Part shown: positions 55,809 through 64,000 of the stretch, piece after piece
Numbering within the stretch: position 1 is the first letter of the stretch
Layout: each line of letters begins with the position of its first letter
From: UKL13-2 sp044229235
GTDB taxonomy: Bacteria; Pseudomonadota; Gammaproteobacteria; Burkholderiales; Usitatibacteraceae
Assembly: GCA_044229235.1 (NCBI GenBank)
Contig: JBGATH010000004.1
Location: forward strand, 62,001 to 126,000
DNA: 64,000 bases
Direction: 5' to 3'
Made by a program: the position numbers and the translations under genes
Notes under the pieces: generated by a model
The model's input: only the letters and a program-made list of their open reading frames with translations
What the model was told of the DNA's origin: nothing
The model's database searches: none

Positions 55809-56026
55809 TGAGTCCTCAGCATGGTTGGAGCGCCTCGCAAGCTGTACCGCAAGTTATCGAGTGCGTGCCGCATCACGAAATCTGGCCACCAGAAGCCGCG
55901 CCGGGCCGATTCACATCCGCGCGCAGGTCGGGGTCCCGTTAGGATACTCAGATATTGTTGTGCCCGCACCTGCAGGCTGGCCCGCTGGGGGGGCGTGATC
56001 CCGCGAACCCTGCGGATTACCGGTGT

Positions 56027-56055
56027 TTGACGGGCGCAAGGGATTTCACGATACT
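56027..56055 (+). promoter_or_regulatory. candidate sigma-70 promoter
   Basis: TTGACG (56027-56032), 17 bases, then GATACT (56050-56055). It would start a message near 56062 for the secreted-protein gene at 56104. The 295-base gap 55809-56103 must also hold the promoter of the minus-strand operon, which I could not place. Confidence 0.5.
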
Positions 56056-56103
56056 TCCACCTCGGTAAATGCCTCGCCGGCCCACTCATTTCACAGGGAA
56101 CCC

Positions 56104-56529
56104 ATGAAAACGAAAATCGTACTGCTTAGCGTCGCGCTGTTGATCTCCACCGGTGCGATCGCCGCTCCCAAAGTCCAGAAATATGTGACGACCGATCACT
56201 CGACCGAACTCATCCTCAACAAGGAAGCGGTGAAGACCATCTGGGAGGAAGCGATTCCGGCCAAGGTTGCCAAAGCCTACCCGCCGAAGAAGTGGGGTTT
56301 TGCCACCATCGCTGAGGGTGGTTTCACCGCCAACAAGACCTGCGTGGTCGCGGCCCGCGTCATGCTCATGCCGCTCGGCGTCAATGGCAAGACCATGCTC
56401 TACAAGCCGGAAAAAACCACCAGCGTTTTCGATGCATCGCCCTCAGCAACCAAGGAACAGTGTTCCGATATGGCGCAGGCCAAGCTGAAGGAAGCCATCC
56501 ACGCCATGATCGTGGCCCTGGGCGGCTAA
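56104..56529 (+). CDS. small secreted protein, unknown
   Basis: 141 residues. ATG 56104 has AGGGAA 5-8 bases upstream and a good signal peptide (MKTKIVLLSVALLISTGAIA, cleavage AIA-A). The mature part has two cysteines (ANKTCVVAARVML and TKEQCSDMA) and a beta-then-helix pattern. I do not recognise a family. It is a single gene with its own promoter, divergent from the island operon. Confidence 0.8.
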   Translation: MKTKIVLLSVALLISTGAIAAPKVQKYVTTDHSTELILNKEAVKTIWEEAIPAKVAKAYPPKKWGFATIAEGGFTANKTCVVAARVMLMPLGVNGKTMLYKPEKTTSVFDASPSATKEQCSDMAQAKLKEAIHAMIVALGG

Positions 56530-56589
56530 ACGGCTGAACCCGCTGCCGCCACACGGCGGCACGCGGGCCGGCCGCCAGCCCTGTCGCTC

Positions 56590-57039
56590 TTAAGGGCTGT
56601 GCACCTTGCGCATGAAGGCCACCCACTGGTCGACGATGCGTTTCAATGCCGCTGATTTTTCAGCGAGATCGTGCATGCCGGCCAGCTTGATCGACGCGCG
56701 ATCGGGCGCATGCCAGGTCAGCAGTCCCGAAGGGTCGTTGATGCGCAGGGGTTCCGGCAGATTTCTGGCCTTGGCGCCGGTATGCAGCACCAGCATCAGG
56801 TGATCCTTGGCGCGCAAGTTGGTCGTGGCAAAGTAATCGTGCAGGTGAAAACTTGGTGCATTCCACTTGATGCCCTCGCCGATATCGGGATGCACGCCGA
56901 GAATCAGCCGGCGTAACTTTTCCAGTTCGCTCTTGAGCGGATGGTCGAGCGACTGGATGTAGGCATCGACCGCGACCGGGTCGTGCGGCGGGCCGGCTTT
57001 GCCGGCGGCTGATTTCGCTTTGGCGGCGCGCGGCGGCAT
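56590..57039 (-). CDS. DUF1801-family protein (second in window)
   Basis: 149 residues. DUF1801 pattern: VDAYIQSLDHPLKSELEKLRRLIL, GVHPDIGEGIKWNAPSFHLHDYFATTNLR, LMLVLHTGAKAR, and ALKRIVDQWVAFMRK. The N-terminal 20 residues are Lys/Ala-rich. The function is unknown. It lies 15 bases after pssA on the same strand, so the two are probably co-transcribed. Confidence 0.82.
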   Translation of the reverse strand: MPPRAAKAKSAAGKAGPPHDPVAVDAYIQSLDHPLKSELEKLRRLILGVHPDIGEGIKWNAPSFHLHDYFATTNLRAKDHLMLVLHTGAKARNLPEPLRINDPSGLLTWHAPDRASIKLAGMHDLAEKSAALKRIVDQWVAFMRKVHSP

Positions 57040-57054
57040 TGCTGCGGCGTCCGG

Positions 57055-57681
57055 TCAGAGCTTGGGGATGCGGATGCGGCTGATCATCAGCGATCCCGAA
57101 ACCAGGAACAGCAGCACCAGCGGGTGCAAGGTGAAGCCGCCCAGCATGACTTTGCCAAACCATAGATTCTCGCGCAGCGCGCCCTGCCAGGTGGCGATCA
57201 TCAGCACGAACACCAGCAGCAGCGAAGTGGGAATGGGCGTGCCCTCGAAGTACTTTACCTTGCCGGTTCCGCCGGACAACTCCTCGGCGGTGACGTTGTA
57301 GCGCGCCAGGCGCGAAACACCGCACACCACGAAGATCACCAGGATGATGCGGTCGTACAGACCCTGCATGCCGCAGCCGTAAGCCATCACCGCCGGCGCG
57401 ACGCCGAACGAAATCACGTCGGCCAGCGAATCCAGCTCGCGACCCAGCGCCGAGGACTTCTGCCGCCAGCGCGCAATGCGGCCGTCGAGCACATCGAAGA
57501 TCATCGCCGCGACAATCAGCCAGCCGGCGAAGTAGATGTGTGAGGATTCGCTGGTCTGCAGGTACGTCATCATGGCAAACATGGCGCCGGTACCGCAGGC
57601 GGCGTTGGCCAGCGTGAACCAGTCCGCGAGGTGAAACTCGCGGATCATCGAGAAGGGTTTGGGCGGGCTGGATGGATTCAT
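57055..57681 (-). CDS. pssA: CDP-diacylglycerol-serine O-phosphatidyltransferase
   Basis: 208 residues. The CDP-alcohol phosphatidyltransferase motif is complete: DGRIAR, eight residues, then G-RELDSLAD. Six to eight hydrophobic helices and the flanking FTLANAACGTGAMFAM and ARYNVTAEELSGGTGKVKYFEG fit the PssA-type membrane phosphatidylserine synthase. The enzyme makes phosphatidylserine from CDP-diacylglycerol and serine. Confidence 0.92.
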   Translation of the reverse strand: MNPSSPPKPFSMIREFHLADWFTLANAACGTGAMFAMMTYLQTSESSHIYFAGWLIVAAMIFDVLDGRIARWRQKSSALGRELDSLADVISFGVAPAVMAYGCGMQGLYDRIILVIFVVCGVSRLARYNVTAEELSGGTGKVKYFEGTPIPTSLLLVFVLMIATWQGALRENLWFGKVMLGGFTLHPLVLLFLVSGSLMISRIRIPKL

Positions 57682-57826
57682 GGATCAGTCTGGTCCGGGC
57701 GGCGAAGTTGGCCGCGCGTGGGAAACATCATCGCCGGAGTTGAGCCCGCGCGCAATGCGACCGGCGGATGGTGCGATCGCGACGCGGGGCTGGATGTGGT
57801 GCCAGCCAGCACCGCTGGCATAAACT

Positions 57827-57883
57827 CCAGAACTGGCGCGCCTTCCAGCGGCTTTTTAGCCGGAAAGCCGCGCCAGCGCTTGG
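57827..57883. repeat. palindromic repeat R6
   Basis: CCAGAACTGGCGCG (57827-57840) pairs with CGCGCCAGCGCTTGG (57869-57883), around CCTTCCAGCGG...CCGGAAAG. It is 33 bases from the stop of the Gfo/Idh/MocA gene, on its 3' side. Confidence 0.8.
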
Positions 57884-57915
57884 TTTTCGGCATTTTTCCC
57901 TTGCGTCGGCGCCGC

Positions 57916-59265
57916 TTAGTAACGGTCGTTGAGCGCAAAGATCGGCTTGCGGTCTTTCCACTTGCCGTCGGTGAAGTCGGGAAAGGGCAGGGTCTTGAAT
58001 CCTTCGGCAATGGATTGCTCGGAAAGTGGCGTGATGGCGCTCCAGGCGACCGCATCGTAAATATCGATCGGCATGGGTGCATTGGCTTTGAGGGCTTCTA
58101 CAAAGGCGTGCACCACAAAAAAGTCCATGCCGCCGTGGCCGGCATCGGCCGCGGCAGCGGCATGGCGTTTCCACAGCGGATGGTCGAATTGCTCCAGGTA
58201 GGGCTTGGCATCTTCCCAGCGGTGCCGTGGGCTCCTGCCTTCGATATGAATGGATTTGTTCACATCCATCCAGATGCCCCTGGTGCCTTGCACGCGAAAT
58301 CCCAGCGAATAGGGGCGCGGCAACGAGGTATCGTGCTGCAGCAGGATGGTTTCGCCGTTCTCGCAGGCGAGCGTGGTGGTGACCACATCGCCCAGCGCAA
58401 ACCTGACTTTCGCGTTCGGATGGTCCTTGCCGCCCTTGCTTTCGACGTATTCATGCAGCCCGCGCGCCTTGGTGGCGAAGGCATTGATGGCGGTGAAGCG
58501 GTTGCCGCGGTGGATGTTGGCCGCCATCGCACACGGACCGATGCCGTGGCTGGGATACAGCTCACCATTGCGTGACACCGAATGCGCGGTGCGCCAGCGC
58601 GCCTCGCTCCAGCCTTTCCCGCCGAATTCGGCGCCGCTGTCGTAGGGCTCGTCGGGCTTGCCGGAATTGAATTTGACGCCGCGCAGGTCGTGCTGGTAGC
58701 CGCCCTGTAAATGAATCAACTCGCCGAACAACCCGGCCCGCACCATTTGCAGCACCGCCATCACATCGCGCCGGAAACAGACGTTTTCGAGCAGCATGTA
58801 CGCTGTGCCGGTGCGCTGCTGGGTGCGCAATACGTTCCAGTGATCCTGCAGGGTGATGCCGGCCACCACCTCGCAGCCCACGGGCACCTTGGCCTGCATG
58901 GCATCGATCGCCATCTGCGCGTGAAATTCCCACGGCGTGGCGATGATGACGCCATCGAGGTCGCGCGTTTCCAGCAGCTTGCGATAGGCGAGCACGTCGC
59001 CGCCTTCGCCGAACGTGGCCGGTTTGCGCTTTGAAGCTTTCCCGATCATGGCCAGCGCCCGCGCCAGCATGACCGGCTCGATGTCACAGACGGCGACCAC
59101 GTCGACATCGTCGCGACGCAGCAATTCGGTGAGCAATACCTGCCCGCGCATGCCGGTGCCGATGAGGCCAAGGCGCAGCTTGTCCCTGGCCGCGAACGCC
59201 GGCGACCAGGCCGAAGCGCCCAGCAGGGCAGCAGACGCGGATTTCAGGAAGTGGCGACGATTCAT
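57916..59265 (-). CDS. Gfo/Idh/MocA oxidoreductase, Tat-exported (GH109-like)
   Basis: 449 residues. The twin-arginine signal MNRRHFLKSASAALLGASAW is followed by a Rossmann fold (LRLGLIGTGMRGQVLL), then DLDGVIIATPWEFHAQMAIDAM and KVPVGCEVVAGITLQDHW. The later part, with SHGIGPCAMAANIHRGNRF and GHGGMDFFVVHAFVEAL, resembles the NAD-dependent glycosidase family GH109 (alpha-N-acetylgalactosaminidase type). Such enzymes work in the periplasm on sugars. Substrate not certain. Confidence 0.85.
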   Translation of the reverse strand: MNRRHFLKSASAALLGASAWSPAFAARDKLRLGLIGTGMRGQVLLTELLRRDDVDVVAVCDIEPVMLARALAMIGKASKRKPATFGEGGDVLAYRKLLETRDLDGVIIATPWEFHAQMAIDAMQAKVPVGCEVVAGITLQDHWNVLRTQQRTGTAYMLLENVCFRRDVMAVLQMVRAGLFGELIHLQGGYQHDLRGVKFNSGKPDEPYDSGAEFGGKGWSEARWRTAHSVSRNGELYPSHGIGPCAMAANIHRGNRFTAINAFATKARGLHEYVESKGGKDHPNAKVRFALGDVVTTTLACENGETILLQHDTSLPRPYSLGFRVQGTRGIWMDVNKSIHIEGRSPRHRWEDAKPYLEQFDHPLWKRHAAAAADAGHGGMDFFVVHAFVEALKANAPMPIDIYDAVAWSAITPLSEQSIAEGFKTLPFPDFTDGKWKDRKPIFALNDRY

Positions 59266-59283
59266 GGTTGGGTTCCCGCTGAC

Positions 59284-59781
59284 TCAGAGTTTGGCGACCA
59301 TCAGGTGATAAGGCATCGGCCGATCGAGGCGCACAAAGCCGCAGCGCGCGTACATCAAGCGCGCCGGGTTTTCTGGATGCACCGTGAGCGAGACCTGTTT
59401 CACACCGGCCTTGCGCGCCGCATCCAGCGCCGCCAGCATCAGCTGGTGCCCATAGCCCTTTCCCTGGAAACCAGGCAGGCAGGCGATGCCCAGCTGTGGT
59501 GTTTCATCGTCGATGTAACCGAGGCCTTGCCTGTTTGGCACCAGGCGCATCCAGCAGGCGCCGATAGGCTCACTCTCGCCGTCTATCTCGCCGGCGACGC
59601 CGATGTCGCCCGGCTGATTTCCCCAGTTCTCGGCATAGATGCGCACGTTGGGCGCCTCCAGAACCTCGCGTGGACGCAGCGCAGCGGGTGGCGGGTCCCA
59701 CAGGGCGATGTGCAGAAAGTTCCAGACGGCCATCTGGTCGGAGGCAAGGAGGGGGCGGATGCGGAGGGGTGGGGAGGACAC
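59284..59781 (-). CDS. GNAT-family acetyltransferase
   Basis: 165 residues. The acetyl-CoA loop is seen in LGIACLPGFQGKGYGHQLMLAAL (Q/R-G-x-G-x-G type), followed by DAARKAGVKQVSLTVHPENPARLMYARCGFVR, the typical GNAT C-terminal strands. Substrate unknown. It precedes the Gfo/Idh/MocA gene by 18 bases on the same strand. Confidence 0.88.
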   Translation of the reverse strand: MSSPPLRIRPLLASDQMAVWNFLHIALWDPPPAALRPREVLEAPNVRIYAENWGNQPGDIGVAGEIDGESEPIGACWMRLVPNRQGLGYIDDETPQLGIACLPGFQGKGYGHQLMLAALDAARKAGVKQVSLTVHPENPARLMYARCGFVRLDRPMPYHLMVAKL

Positions 59782-59837
59782 AAGAAGCCTTGCGAAGTGG
59801 AAAACGGGTTAGTGTTGGACGGGATTATCCGGGAACA

Positions 59838-60092
59838 CTAACCCCACTTCATCCAGCCGCCCATCGCGGACAGCACGAGAACGACGGGCATCCACCAAAA
59901 GTCGGCGAATGCGGCAAACCAGAGCCACTTGTCGCGGCTCGTGTCCGGAACGGGGTCCTGCGCTGAATGGCGTAGCGATAATCGGCCACCGCAAACAGAG
60001 CATTTTTCGGGATCGATGGCAGGCGGCGTGGGCCCAACCGCGTCCGGCGCGAAGTGCGTGCCGCATTTTTCGCACTGGTAGGGAGTCGTCAT
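59838..60092 (-). CDS. small zinc-ribbon membrane protein
   Basis: 84 residues. Two CxxC pairs (YQCEKCGTHF and EKCSVCGGRL) form a zinc ribbon, and a C-terminal hydrophobic helix (FAAFADFWWMPVVLVLSAMG) likely anchors it in the membrane. No named family is recognised. Its start overlaps the DUF3291 gene stop by ATGA, so the two are translated together. Confidence 0.75.
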   Translation of the reverse strand: MTTPYQCEKCGTHFAPDAVGPTPPAIDPEKCSVCGGRLSLRHSAQDPVPDTSRDKWLWFAAFADFWWMPVVLVLSAMGGWMKWG

Positions 60093-60637
60093 GCTTGACT
60101 AAGCGAAGTCATGCCGCTGCGCAAGGCCATCAGCCGTTTGGCGCGTTCCAGGTCGACCACATACGGGTTGCCATGCGCGTCAAACGCGCTCCGGAAATCA
60201 AACCCGTCCAGCGTGGCGCCATGGCCGCACAGATGGTCGTAACGCGCATAGGCCTCAAGCCGCGTCGGTGCGTGCGACGGGTCTATCCACCAGGCCACAT
60301 AGCTCGGCCAGCGCGGCTTGATGAACCAGTCCTTGCGCTTGCCCAGCGCCTCGCTGTGCGGCCCGCTGTAGGAAAAGGCGAATACCGATTCCAGGCCGCG
60401 CCAGATGGTGAGCGAGATCGCGAGCCGCCCCGCGTACTCCTCGTCGTGAAATAGCGCGGGTCGCGGCAGGTGCCAGGACGCGCCGGTGGTGAAGTCGTCG
60501 TTGAAGCGCGCGACGAAACCGGGAAAAGCCGCTGCATCGGCGTAGTTTTCATCAACGCGCGCGACAAAGCCTTGCACCAGCGGGTCGTTGTCGGGCTTTT
60601 GCAGCACACCCAGGGTCATGAAAGCGACGAACGTCAT
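60089..60637 (-). CDS. DUF3291-family protein
   Basis: 182 residues. Family signs: FVAFMTLGVLQKP, PGFVARFNDDFTTG, YAGRLAISLTIWRGLESVFAFSYSGPHSEAL, KRKDWFIKPRWPSYVAWWID, and HLCGHGATLDGFDFRSAFD. The fold resembles antibiotic-biosynthesis-monooxygenase-like dimers. The function is unknown. It is the first gene of the minus-strand group 60637-57916. Confidence 0.82.
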   Translation of the reverse strand: MTFVAFMTLGVLQKPDNDPLVQGFVARVDENYADAAAFPGFVARFNDDFTTGASWHLPRPALFHDEEYAGRLAISLTIWRGLESVFAFSYSGPHSEALGKRKDWFIKPRWPSYVAWWIDPSHAPTRLEAYARYDHLCGHGATLDGFDFRSAFDAHGNPYVVDLERAKRLMALRSGMTSLSQA

Positions 60638-60751
60638 CGGCGTCGGCGTGGCTTGTTTGCATGCATGGGTGACACTCTATCGCACGTATCAGGCGTTGTG
60701 ACTGCCGGCGCAAGTCACAACCCGCCGTTGCAGCTCGCGTAGAATTTGCGC

Positions 60752-62002
60752 ATGTCCGCCACCGTCCCGGCTGAAGCCGCCAGCCTCAAGTCCGACGCCA
60801 CCGTCATTTCGCTGGTCGGCTTTGCCCACGGCACGTCGCATTTCTTCCACCTCATGCTGCCGCCGCTGTTCCCGTGGCTCATGTCCGAGTTCGGCCTGGG
60901 TTACGCGCAGGTCGGCGTGGTGATGACGGTGTTCTTCGTGGTTTCCAGCGTCGGCCAGGCGCTGGCCGGTATTTGGGTCGACAAGTTTGGCGCGCATCGC
61001 GTGCTGTGCGCGGGTGTGGCCACGCTGGCCTTGTCGGGCGTGCTGGTGTCGGTCGCGCCGAGCTTCGCGTGGCTGATGCTGGCCGCCGGCGTGGCGGGGC
61101 TGGGCAACAGCATTTTTCATCCGGCCGATTTCGCGCTGCTGGCCAAACGCGTTTCGACGCAGCGCATGGGCCACGCGTTTTCCACCCACGGCATTTCCGG
61201 CAATATCGGCTGGGCCATCGCACCCGTGTTCATGACGGCCATTGCCAGCACGGCCGGCTGGCGGGCTGCCGGGCTGGGAGCCGCGCTGTTCGGCGCGGTC
61301 GCCCTGGCCCTGCTGGTCTGGAAACGCGACCTGTTGCAATACGAACTGCAGCATCAGCACAAAGCCGAAGGTACGGCAGTGGCCGCCCCCGCAAGCACCT
61401 GGTCATTCCTCGCCGCGCCCATGGTCTGGTACGCCTTCGCTTTTTTCTTTTTTGCCACCTTCGGTTTCGGCGCCCTGCAAAATTTCGCGCCGCCGTTGCT
61501 GCGCAAACTGTTCGGGCTCTCCCTGGCCTCGTCCACCTCGGCGCTGTCGGTGTACTTGCTGGGCGGCTCGGGTGGCCTGGTGCTGGGCGGCTTCCTCGCC
61601 AAGCCGGGCAATCGCCATGAACGCTACGTACTCGGCGCGTTCTCGTCCGGCGTGGTGGTGGCACTGCTACTGGCCTTTTTGCCGATGCCGGTGTGGCTGG
61701 TGCTGCCGCTGATGGCGCTGATGGGCTTCGGCGTCGGCATCGCCGGCCCCTCGCGCGACCTGTTGGTGCGCGGCGCCACCAAGGCAAGGTTGGGCGAGGG
61801 CGCATTCGGCCGCGTGTATGGCATGGTGTATTCCGGGCTGGACGTGGGCTTGGCCATTTCGCCGATTGCGTTTGGCCTGCTGATGGATCGGCAGCTCTAT
61901 TCGTGGGTATTCGTGGGCGTGGCGGTTACGCTGGGCTGCGCGATCGTGGCGGCGCTGGCGGTGGGGCGCGAAGCAGTCGAGCCGCACGTCGTGCACAGGT
62001 AA
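60752..62002 (+). CDS. MFS transporter
   Basis: 416 residues with about 12 membrane helices. The motif DKFGAHR (loop 2-3) is the MFS motif A region. Early sequence VGFAHGTSHFFHLMLPPLFPWLMSEFGL and GNSIFHPADFALLAKRVS resemble the fosmidomycin-resistance-like (Fsr) branch of MFS. The start ATG 60752 is preceded by weak spacing; a TTG at 60746 is less likely. A palindromic repeat begins just after the stop. Confidence 0.88.
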   Translation: MSATVPAEAASLKSDATVISLVGFAHGTSHFFHLMLPPLFPWLMSEFGLGYAQVGVVMTVFFVVSSVGQALAGIWVDKFGAHRVLCAGVATLALSGVLVSVAPSFAWLMLAAGVAGLGNSIFHPADFALLAKRVSTQRMGHAFSTHGISGNIGWAIAPVFMTAIASTAGWRAAGLGAALFGAVALALLVWKRDLLQYELQHQHKAEGTAVAAPASTWSFLAAPMVWYAFAFFFFATFGFGALQNFAPPLLRKLFGLSLASSTSALSVYLLGGSGGLVLGGFLAKPGNRHERYVLGAFSSGVVVALLLAFLPMPVWLVLPLMALMGFGVGIAGPSRDLLVRGATKARLGEGAFGRVYGMVYSGLDVGLAISPIAFGLLMDRQLYSWVFVGVAVTLGCAIVAALAVGREAVEPHVVHR

Positions 62003-62006
62003 AACC

Positions 62007-62060
62007 CCAGCATTGGCGCGGGTTTCGGGCCGAAAATGCCTTGCAAGGCCCGCCAGATGG
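62007..62060. repeat. palindromic repeat R7
   Basis: CCAGCATTGGCGCG (62007-62020) then GGTTTCGGGCCGAAAATGCC and CCCGCCAGATGG (62049-62060). The right arm is partly drifted. It begins 4 bases after the MFS stop codon. Confidence 0.75.
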
Positions 62061-62115
62061 CCATCCGCGATGCATTGTCCGGGCTTACCGCAAGATTGGT
62101 GGGTTGTGACGATCC

Positions 62116-62601
62116 TTAAGCGGACGCGTTCGGTTGCGCGCGTGCTGCCGTCAGGAAGTCCATCAACTGGGGAACATTCAAAATCGTCATGTCGAAATTC
62201 GCCGCGCGCACTTTCAGGCCGTAGACGGCGTTGTCACGAGAAGCCAGCGCATCGGCCTTGGCGTGATAGGCCAGTGCCAGGAAATGCTCGTCGTCGCGAT
62301 CGCGGCAGCGTGGAAAACCGCCGGGCAGCATTAGGTGCTTCAATGAAAATCCATCGGGCATGGCGAACAATTGGGTTTGCTCGCGATAGCGCGCGAAGAT
62401 GTCGCGACGGCGGACTTCTTCCAGCTTGAGCTGCCGGTAGGCCAGCACCCGTTCCAGTTCAGCGATGGCTGGTGCGTGCGTAAGCACCGTCACCATGCCG
62501 TCGCGCACGCCATCGCGCAGCGGATTCATGAACGGGTCATCGAACACCAGCCAGTCGATGACGACGTTGGTGTCGAGCACGAGGCGGATTGGCCTGGTCA
62601 T
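62116..62601 (-). CDS. PIN-domain protein (putative toxin/RNase)
   Basis: 161 residues from ATG 62601. PIN signs: LVLDTNVVIDWLV with the first Asp, AIAELERVLAY, and DRDDEHFLALAYHAKADALASRDNAVYGL with the later acidic residues; these form the metal site of PIN nucleases (COG1569-like). No antitoxin gene is beside it; it overlaps the YhiN-like gene by ATGA in an operon with tag. A role as a stand-alone RNase is possible. Confidence 0.82.
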   Translation of the reverse strand: MTRPIRLVLDTNVVIDWLVFDDPFMNPLRDGVRDGMVTVLTHAPAIAELERVLAYRQLKLEEVRRRDIFARYREQTQLFAMPDGFSLKHLMLPGGFPRCRDRDDEHFLALAYHAKADALASRDNAVYGLKVRAANFDMTILNVPQLMDFLTAARAQPNASA

Positions 62602-63782
62602 AGCGCCTGCGCTGCTGCCACCGCGGATGCCCACGCCCACTGGAAATTGAAGCCGCCCAGGTGGCCGGTCACATCGACGACTTCGCCGATGAAATACAGG
62701 CCCGGAACCGCGGTCGCTTCCATGGTCTTTGAGGAAAGCGCGTGCGTGTCCACACCACCCAGCGTGACTTCGGCCTTGTTGTAGCCCAGGGTGCCGGAAG
62801 GCTTGACCTGCCAGTCCTGCAATGCGGCCAGCGCCGCCTCATAGCCCTTGTCGCTGAACTGGATGGCAGGCTTGTTGAGTTGATGCGCATCGCACCAGGC
62901 CTGCGCCAGGCGCTTGGGCATATGCTCGGCCAGCAGATTGTTGAACTGCGCCTTGCTGCCGCGCTGTGCTTTCAGCGCGGCGACCACGTTGGCGTCGGGC
63001 AGCAGGTTGATGTGTATCGGGTCCCTGGCCGGGCCGTTTTGCCAGTACGACGACACCTGCAGGATGGATGGTCCCGACAGGCCGCGATGTGTCAGCAGCA
63101 GGCTCTCGCGAAAGCGTCCGCCGTGGCAGGAAACCTCCGCATCGAGGGAGAGTCCCGACAGATCGCCAAACTGCGCCAATGACTGCGGATCAAAACTGAG
63201 CGGCACCAGTGCCGGGCGCGGCGGCACGATGGCGAGGCCGAACTGCTCGGCGATCCTGTAGCCGAAGGGCGTGGCACCAATCTTCGGAACCGACAGGCCG
63301 CCGGTGGCGATGACCAGCGATGCCGAGGTGAAGTCGCCTTTGTCGGTACTGAGGCGGTAGCGAGCGCCGGTGTGTTCCACCGCTTTCACACCGCACGGCA
63401 TTTGCCATTGCACGTGACCGCGATCGCATTCGGTCTTGAGCATCTGCACGATCTGCGTCGCGCTGTCGTCGCAGAACAGCTGGCCCAGCGTTTTCTCGTG
63501 GTAGCGGATGCCGTGCTTTTCCACCAGCTTGATGAAATCCTGCGGCGTGTAGCGGGCCAGCGCCGAGCGGCAGAAGTGGGGATTCTGCGAAAGAAAGTTG
63601 GCCGGGCTGGTGTGCAGGTTGGTGAAGTTGCAGCGTCCCCCGCCGGAGATGCGGATCTTTTCGCCAAGCTTGTGATAGTGGTCAATCAGCAGCACTGATT
63701 TGCCGCGCTGGCCGGCCACGGCCGCGCACATCATGCCGGCGGCGCCCGCGCCGATGACGATCACATCGTATGCCGTGCTCAA
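62598..63782 (-). CDS. YhiN/HI0933-family NAD(P)/FAD-dependent oxidoreductase
   Basis: 394 residues. The FAD-binding N-terminus VIVIGAGAAGMMCAAVAG is followed by KLGEKIRISGGGRCNFTNL, the hallmark of the HI0933 family, then LVIATGGLSVPKIGATPFGY and the C-terminal GLYFIGEVVDVTGHLGGFNFQWAWASA. The substrate is unknown. It overlaps the PIN gene downstream and tag upstream. Confidence 0.92.
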   Translation of the reverse strand: MSTAYDVIVIGAGAAGMMCAAVAGQRGKSVLLIDHYHKLGEKIRISGGGRCNFTNLHTSPANFLSQNPHFCRSALARYTPQDFIKLVEKHGIRYHEKTLGQLFCDDSATQIVQMLKTECDRGHVQWQMPCGVKAVEHTGARYRLSTDKGDFTSASLVIATGGLSVPKIGATPFGYRIAEQFGLAIVPPRPALVPLSFDPQSLAQFGDLSGLSLDAEVSCHGGRFRESLLLTHRGLSGPSILQVSSYWQNGPARDPIHINLLPDANVVAALKAQRGSKAQFNNLLAEHMPKRLAQAWCDAHQLNKPAIQFSDKGYEAALAALQDWQVKPSGTLGYNKAEVTLGGVDTHALSSKTMEATAVPGLYFIGEVVDVTGHLGGFNFQWAWASAVAAAQAL

Positions 63783-64000
63783 CGCGGATCTTTGTGGCGA
63801 AAGCAGCCGGTGAAATGGTCATTGACCATGCCGGTGGCCTGCATGAAGGCGTAGCAGATGGTGGAGCCAATGAACTTGAAGCCGCGCCTGGCCAGATCCT
63901 TGCTCATGGCGTCGGATTCGGGCGTGGTGGCCGGTACCTCACCCATGGTTTTCCACTTGTTCACCTTGGGTTTGCCGCCGACGAAGGACCAGATGTATTG
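63779..64000 (-). CDS. tag: DNA-3-methyladenine glycosylase I, C-terminal part (cut by window end)
   Basis: 74 codons in frame from the window edge. The tail QYIWSFVGGKPKVNKW then TPESDAMSKDLARRGFKFIG and AFMQATGMVNDHFTGCFRH is the conserved Tag C-terminus, with the Cys and His that bind zinc. Tag removes 3-methyladenine from DNA. The 5' part with the catalytic region lies beyond the window. Confidence 0.9.
   Translation of the reverse strand, partial: QYIWSFVGGKPKVNKWKTMGEVPATTPESDAMSKDLARRGFKFIGSTICYAFMQATGMVNDHFTGCFRHKDPR

Overview
The window is GC-rich, densely coded bacterial DNA, most likely from a betaproteobacterium (Burkholderiales/Rhodocyclales-like). The grounds are a PEP-CTERM protein, a Bug-type tricarboxylate receptor, the gene repertoire (MlaA, ClpB, PssA, PPK2, AmmeMemoRadiSam trio) and a clear sigma-32-type promoter before clpB. 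No rRNA or tRNA gene was seen. Both ends cut through genes: the threonine synthase 3' end on the left and 3-methyladenine DNA glycosylase I (tag) on the right.

Regions 1-22.6 kb and 56-64 kb are ordinary chromosome. The left flank holds thrC', a PEP-CTERM protein, a VanZ-like protein, an mlaA operon, nadC, clpB, a four-gene MacAB/TolC-type efflux operon, the AmmeMemoRadiSam trio, an HPF-like protein, ppk2, a broken Bug receptor gene, a DUF3293 gene, a SulP-STAS-cNMP transporter and a dienelactone-hydrolase-like lipoprotein. The right flank holds a small secreted protein, a DUF1801 protein, pssA, a Gfo/Idh/MocA oxidoreductase, a GNAT protein, a zinc-ribbon protein, a DUF3291 protein, an MFS transporter, a PIN protein, a YhiN-like flavoprotein and tag'.

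The remarkable part is a roughly 33 kb island at 23.2-55.8 kb made of two convergent operon-like gene sets. On the plus strand: SIR2-like/TIR protein, STAND NTPase with helical repeats, a DUF6516/HTH toxin-antitoxin pair, then seven tandem genes that each begin with nearly the same TIR domain. Behind that TIR domain sit different modules: TPR with or without a membrane helix, TolB-like plus TPR, a doubled TolB-TPR, and an FGE-like domain plus alpha/beta hydrolase. On the minus strand: SLOG plus SLATT-like membrane protein, TPR-SLOG-class III nucleotide cyclase, a second SIR2-like/TIR protein, a second STAND NTPase (with WD40-like beta repeats), then three type IV pilin-like proteins and one PilC/GspF-like membrane protein. 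Most neighbours overlap by ATGA or lie within a few bases, so each strand looks co-transcribed.

My reading is that this is a NAD/nucleotide-signalling conflict or sensory system with nine TIR domains, two STAND hubs, a cyclase and a minimal pilus-like surface module. The function is inferred from domains only. A family of short palindromic repeats (about 55-65 bp) sits at 3' ends of genes across the window, and copies are also embedded in frame in TIR-protein linkers, where they could have acted as recombination joints.
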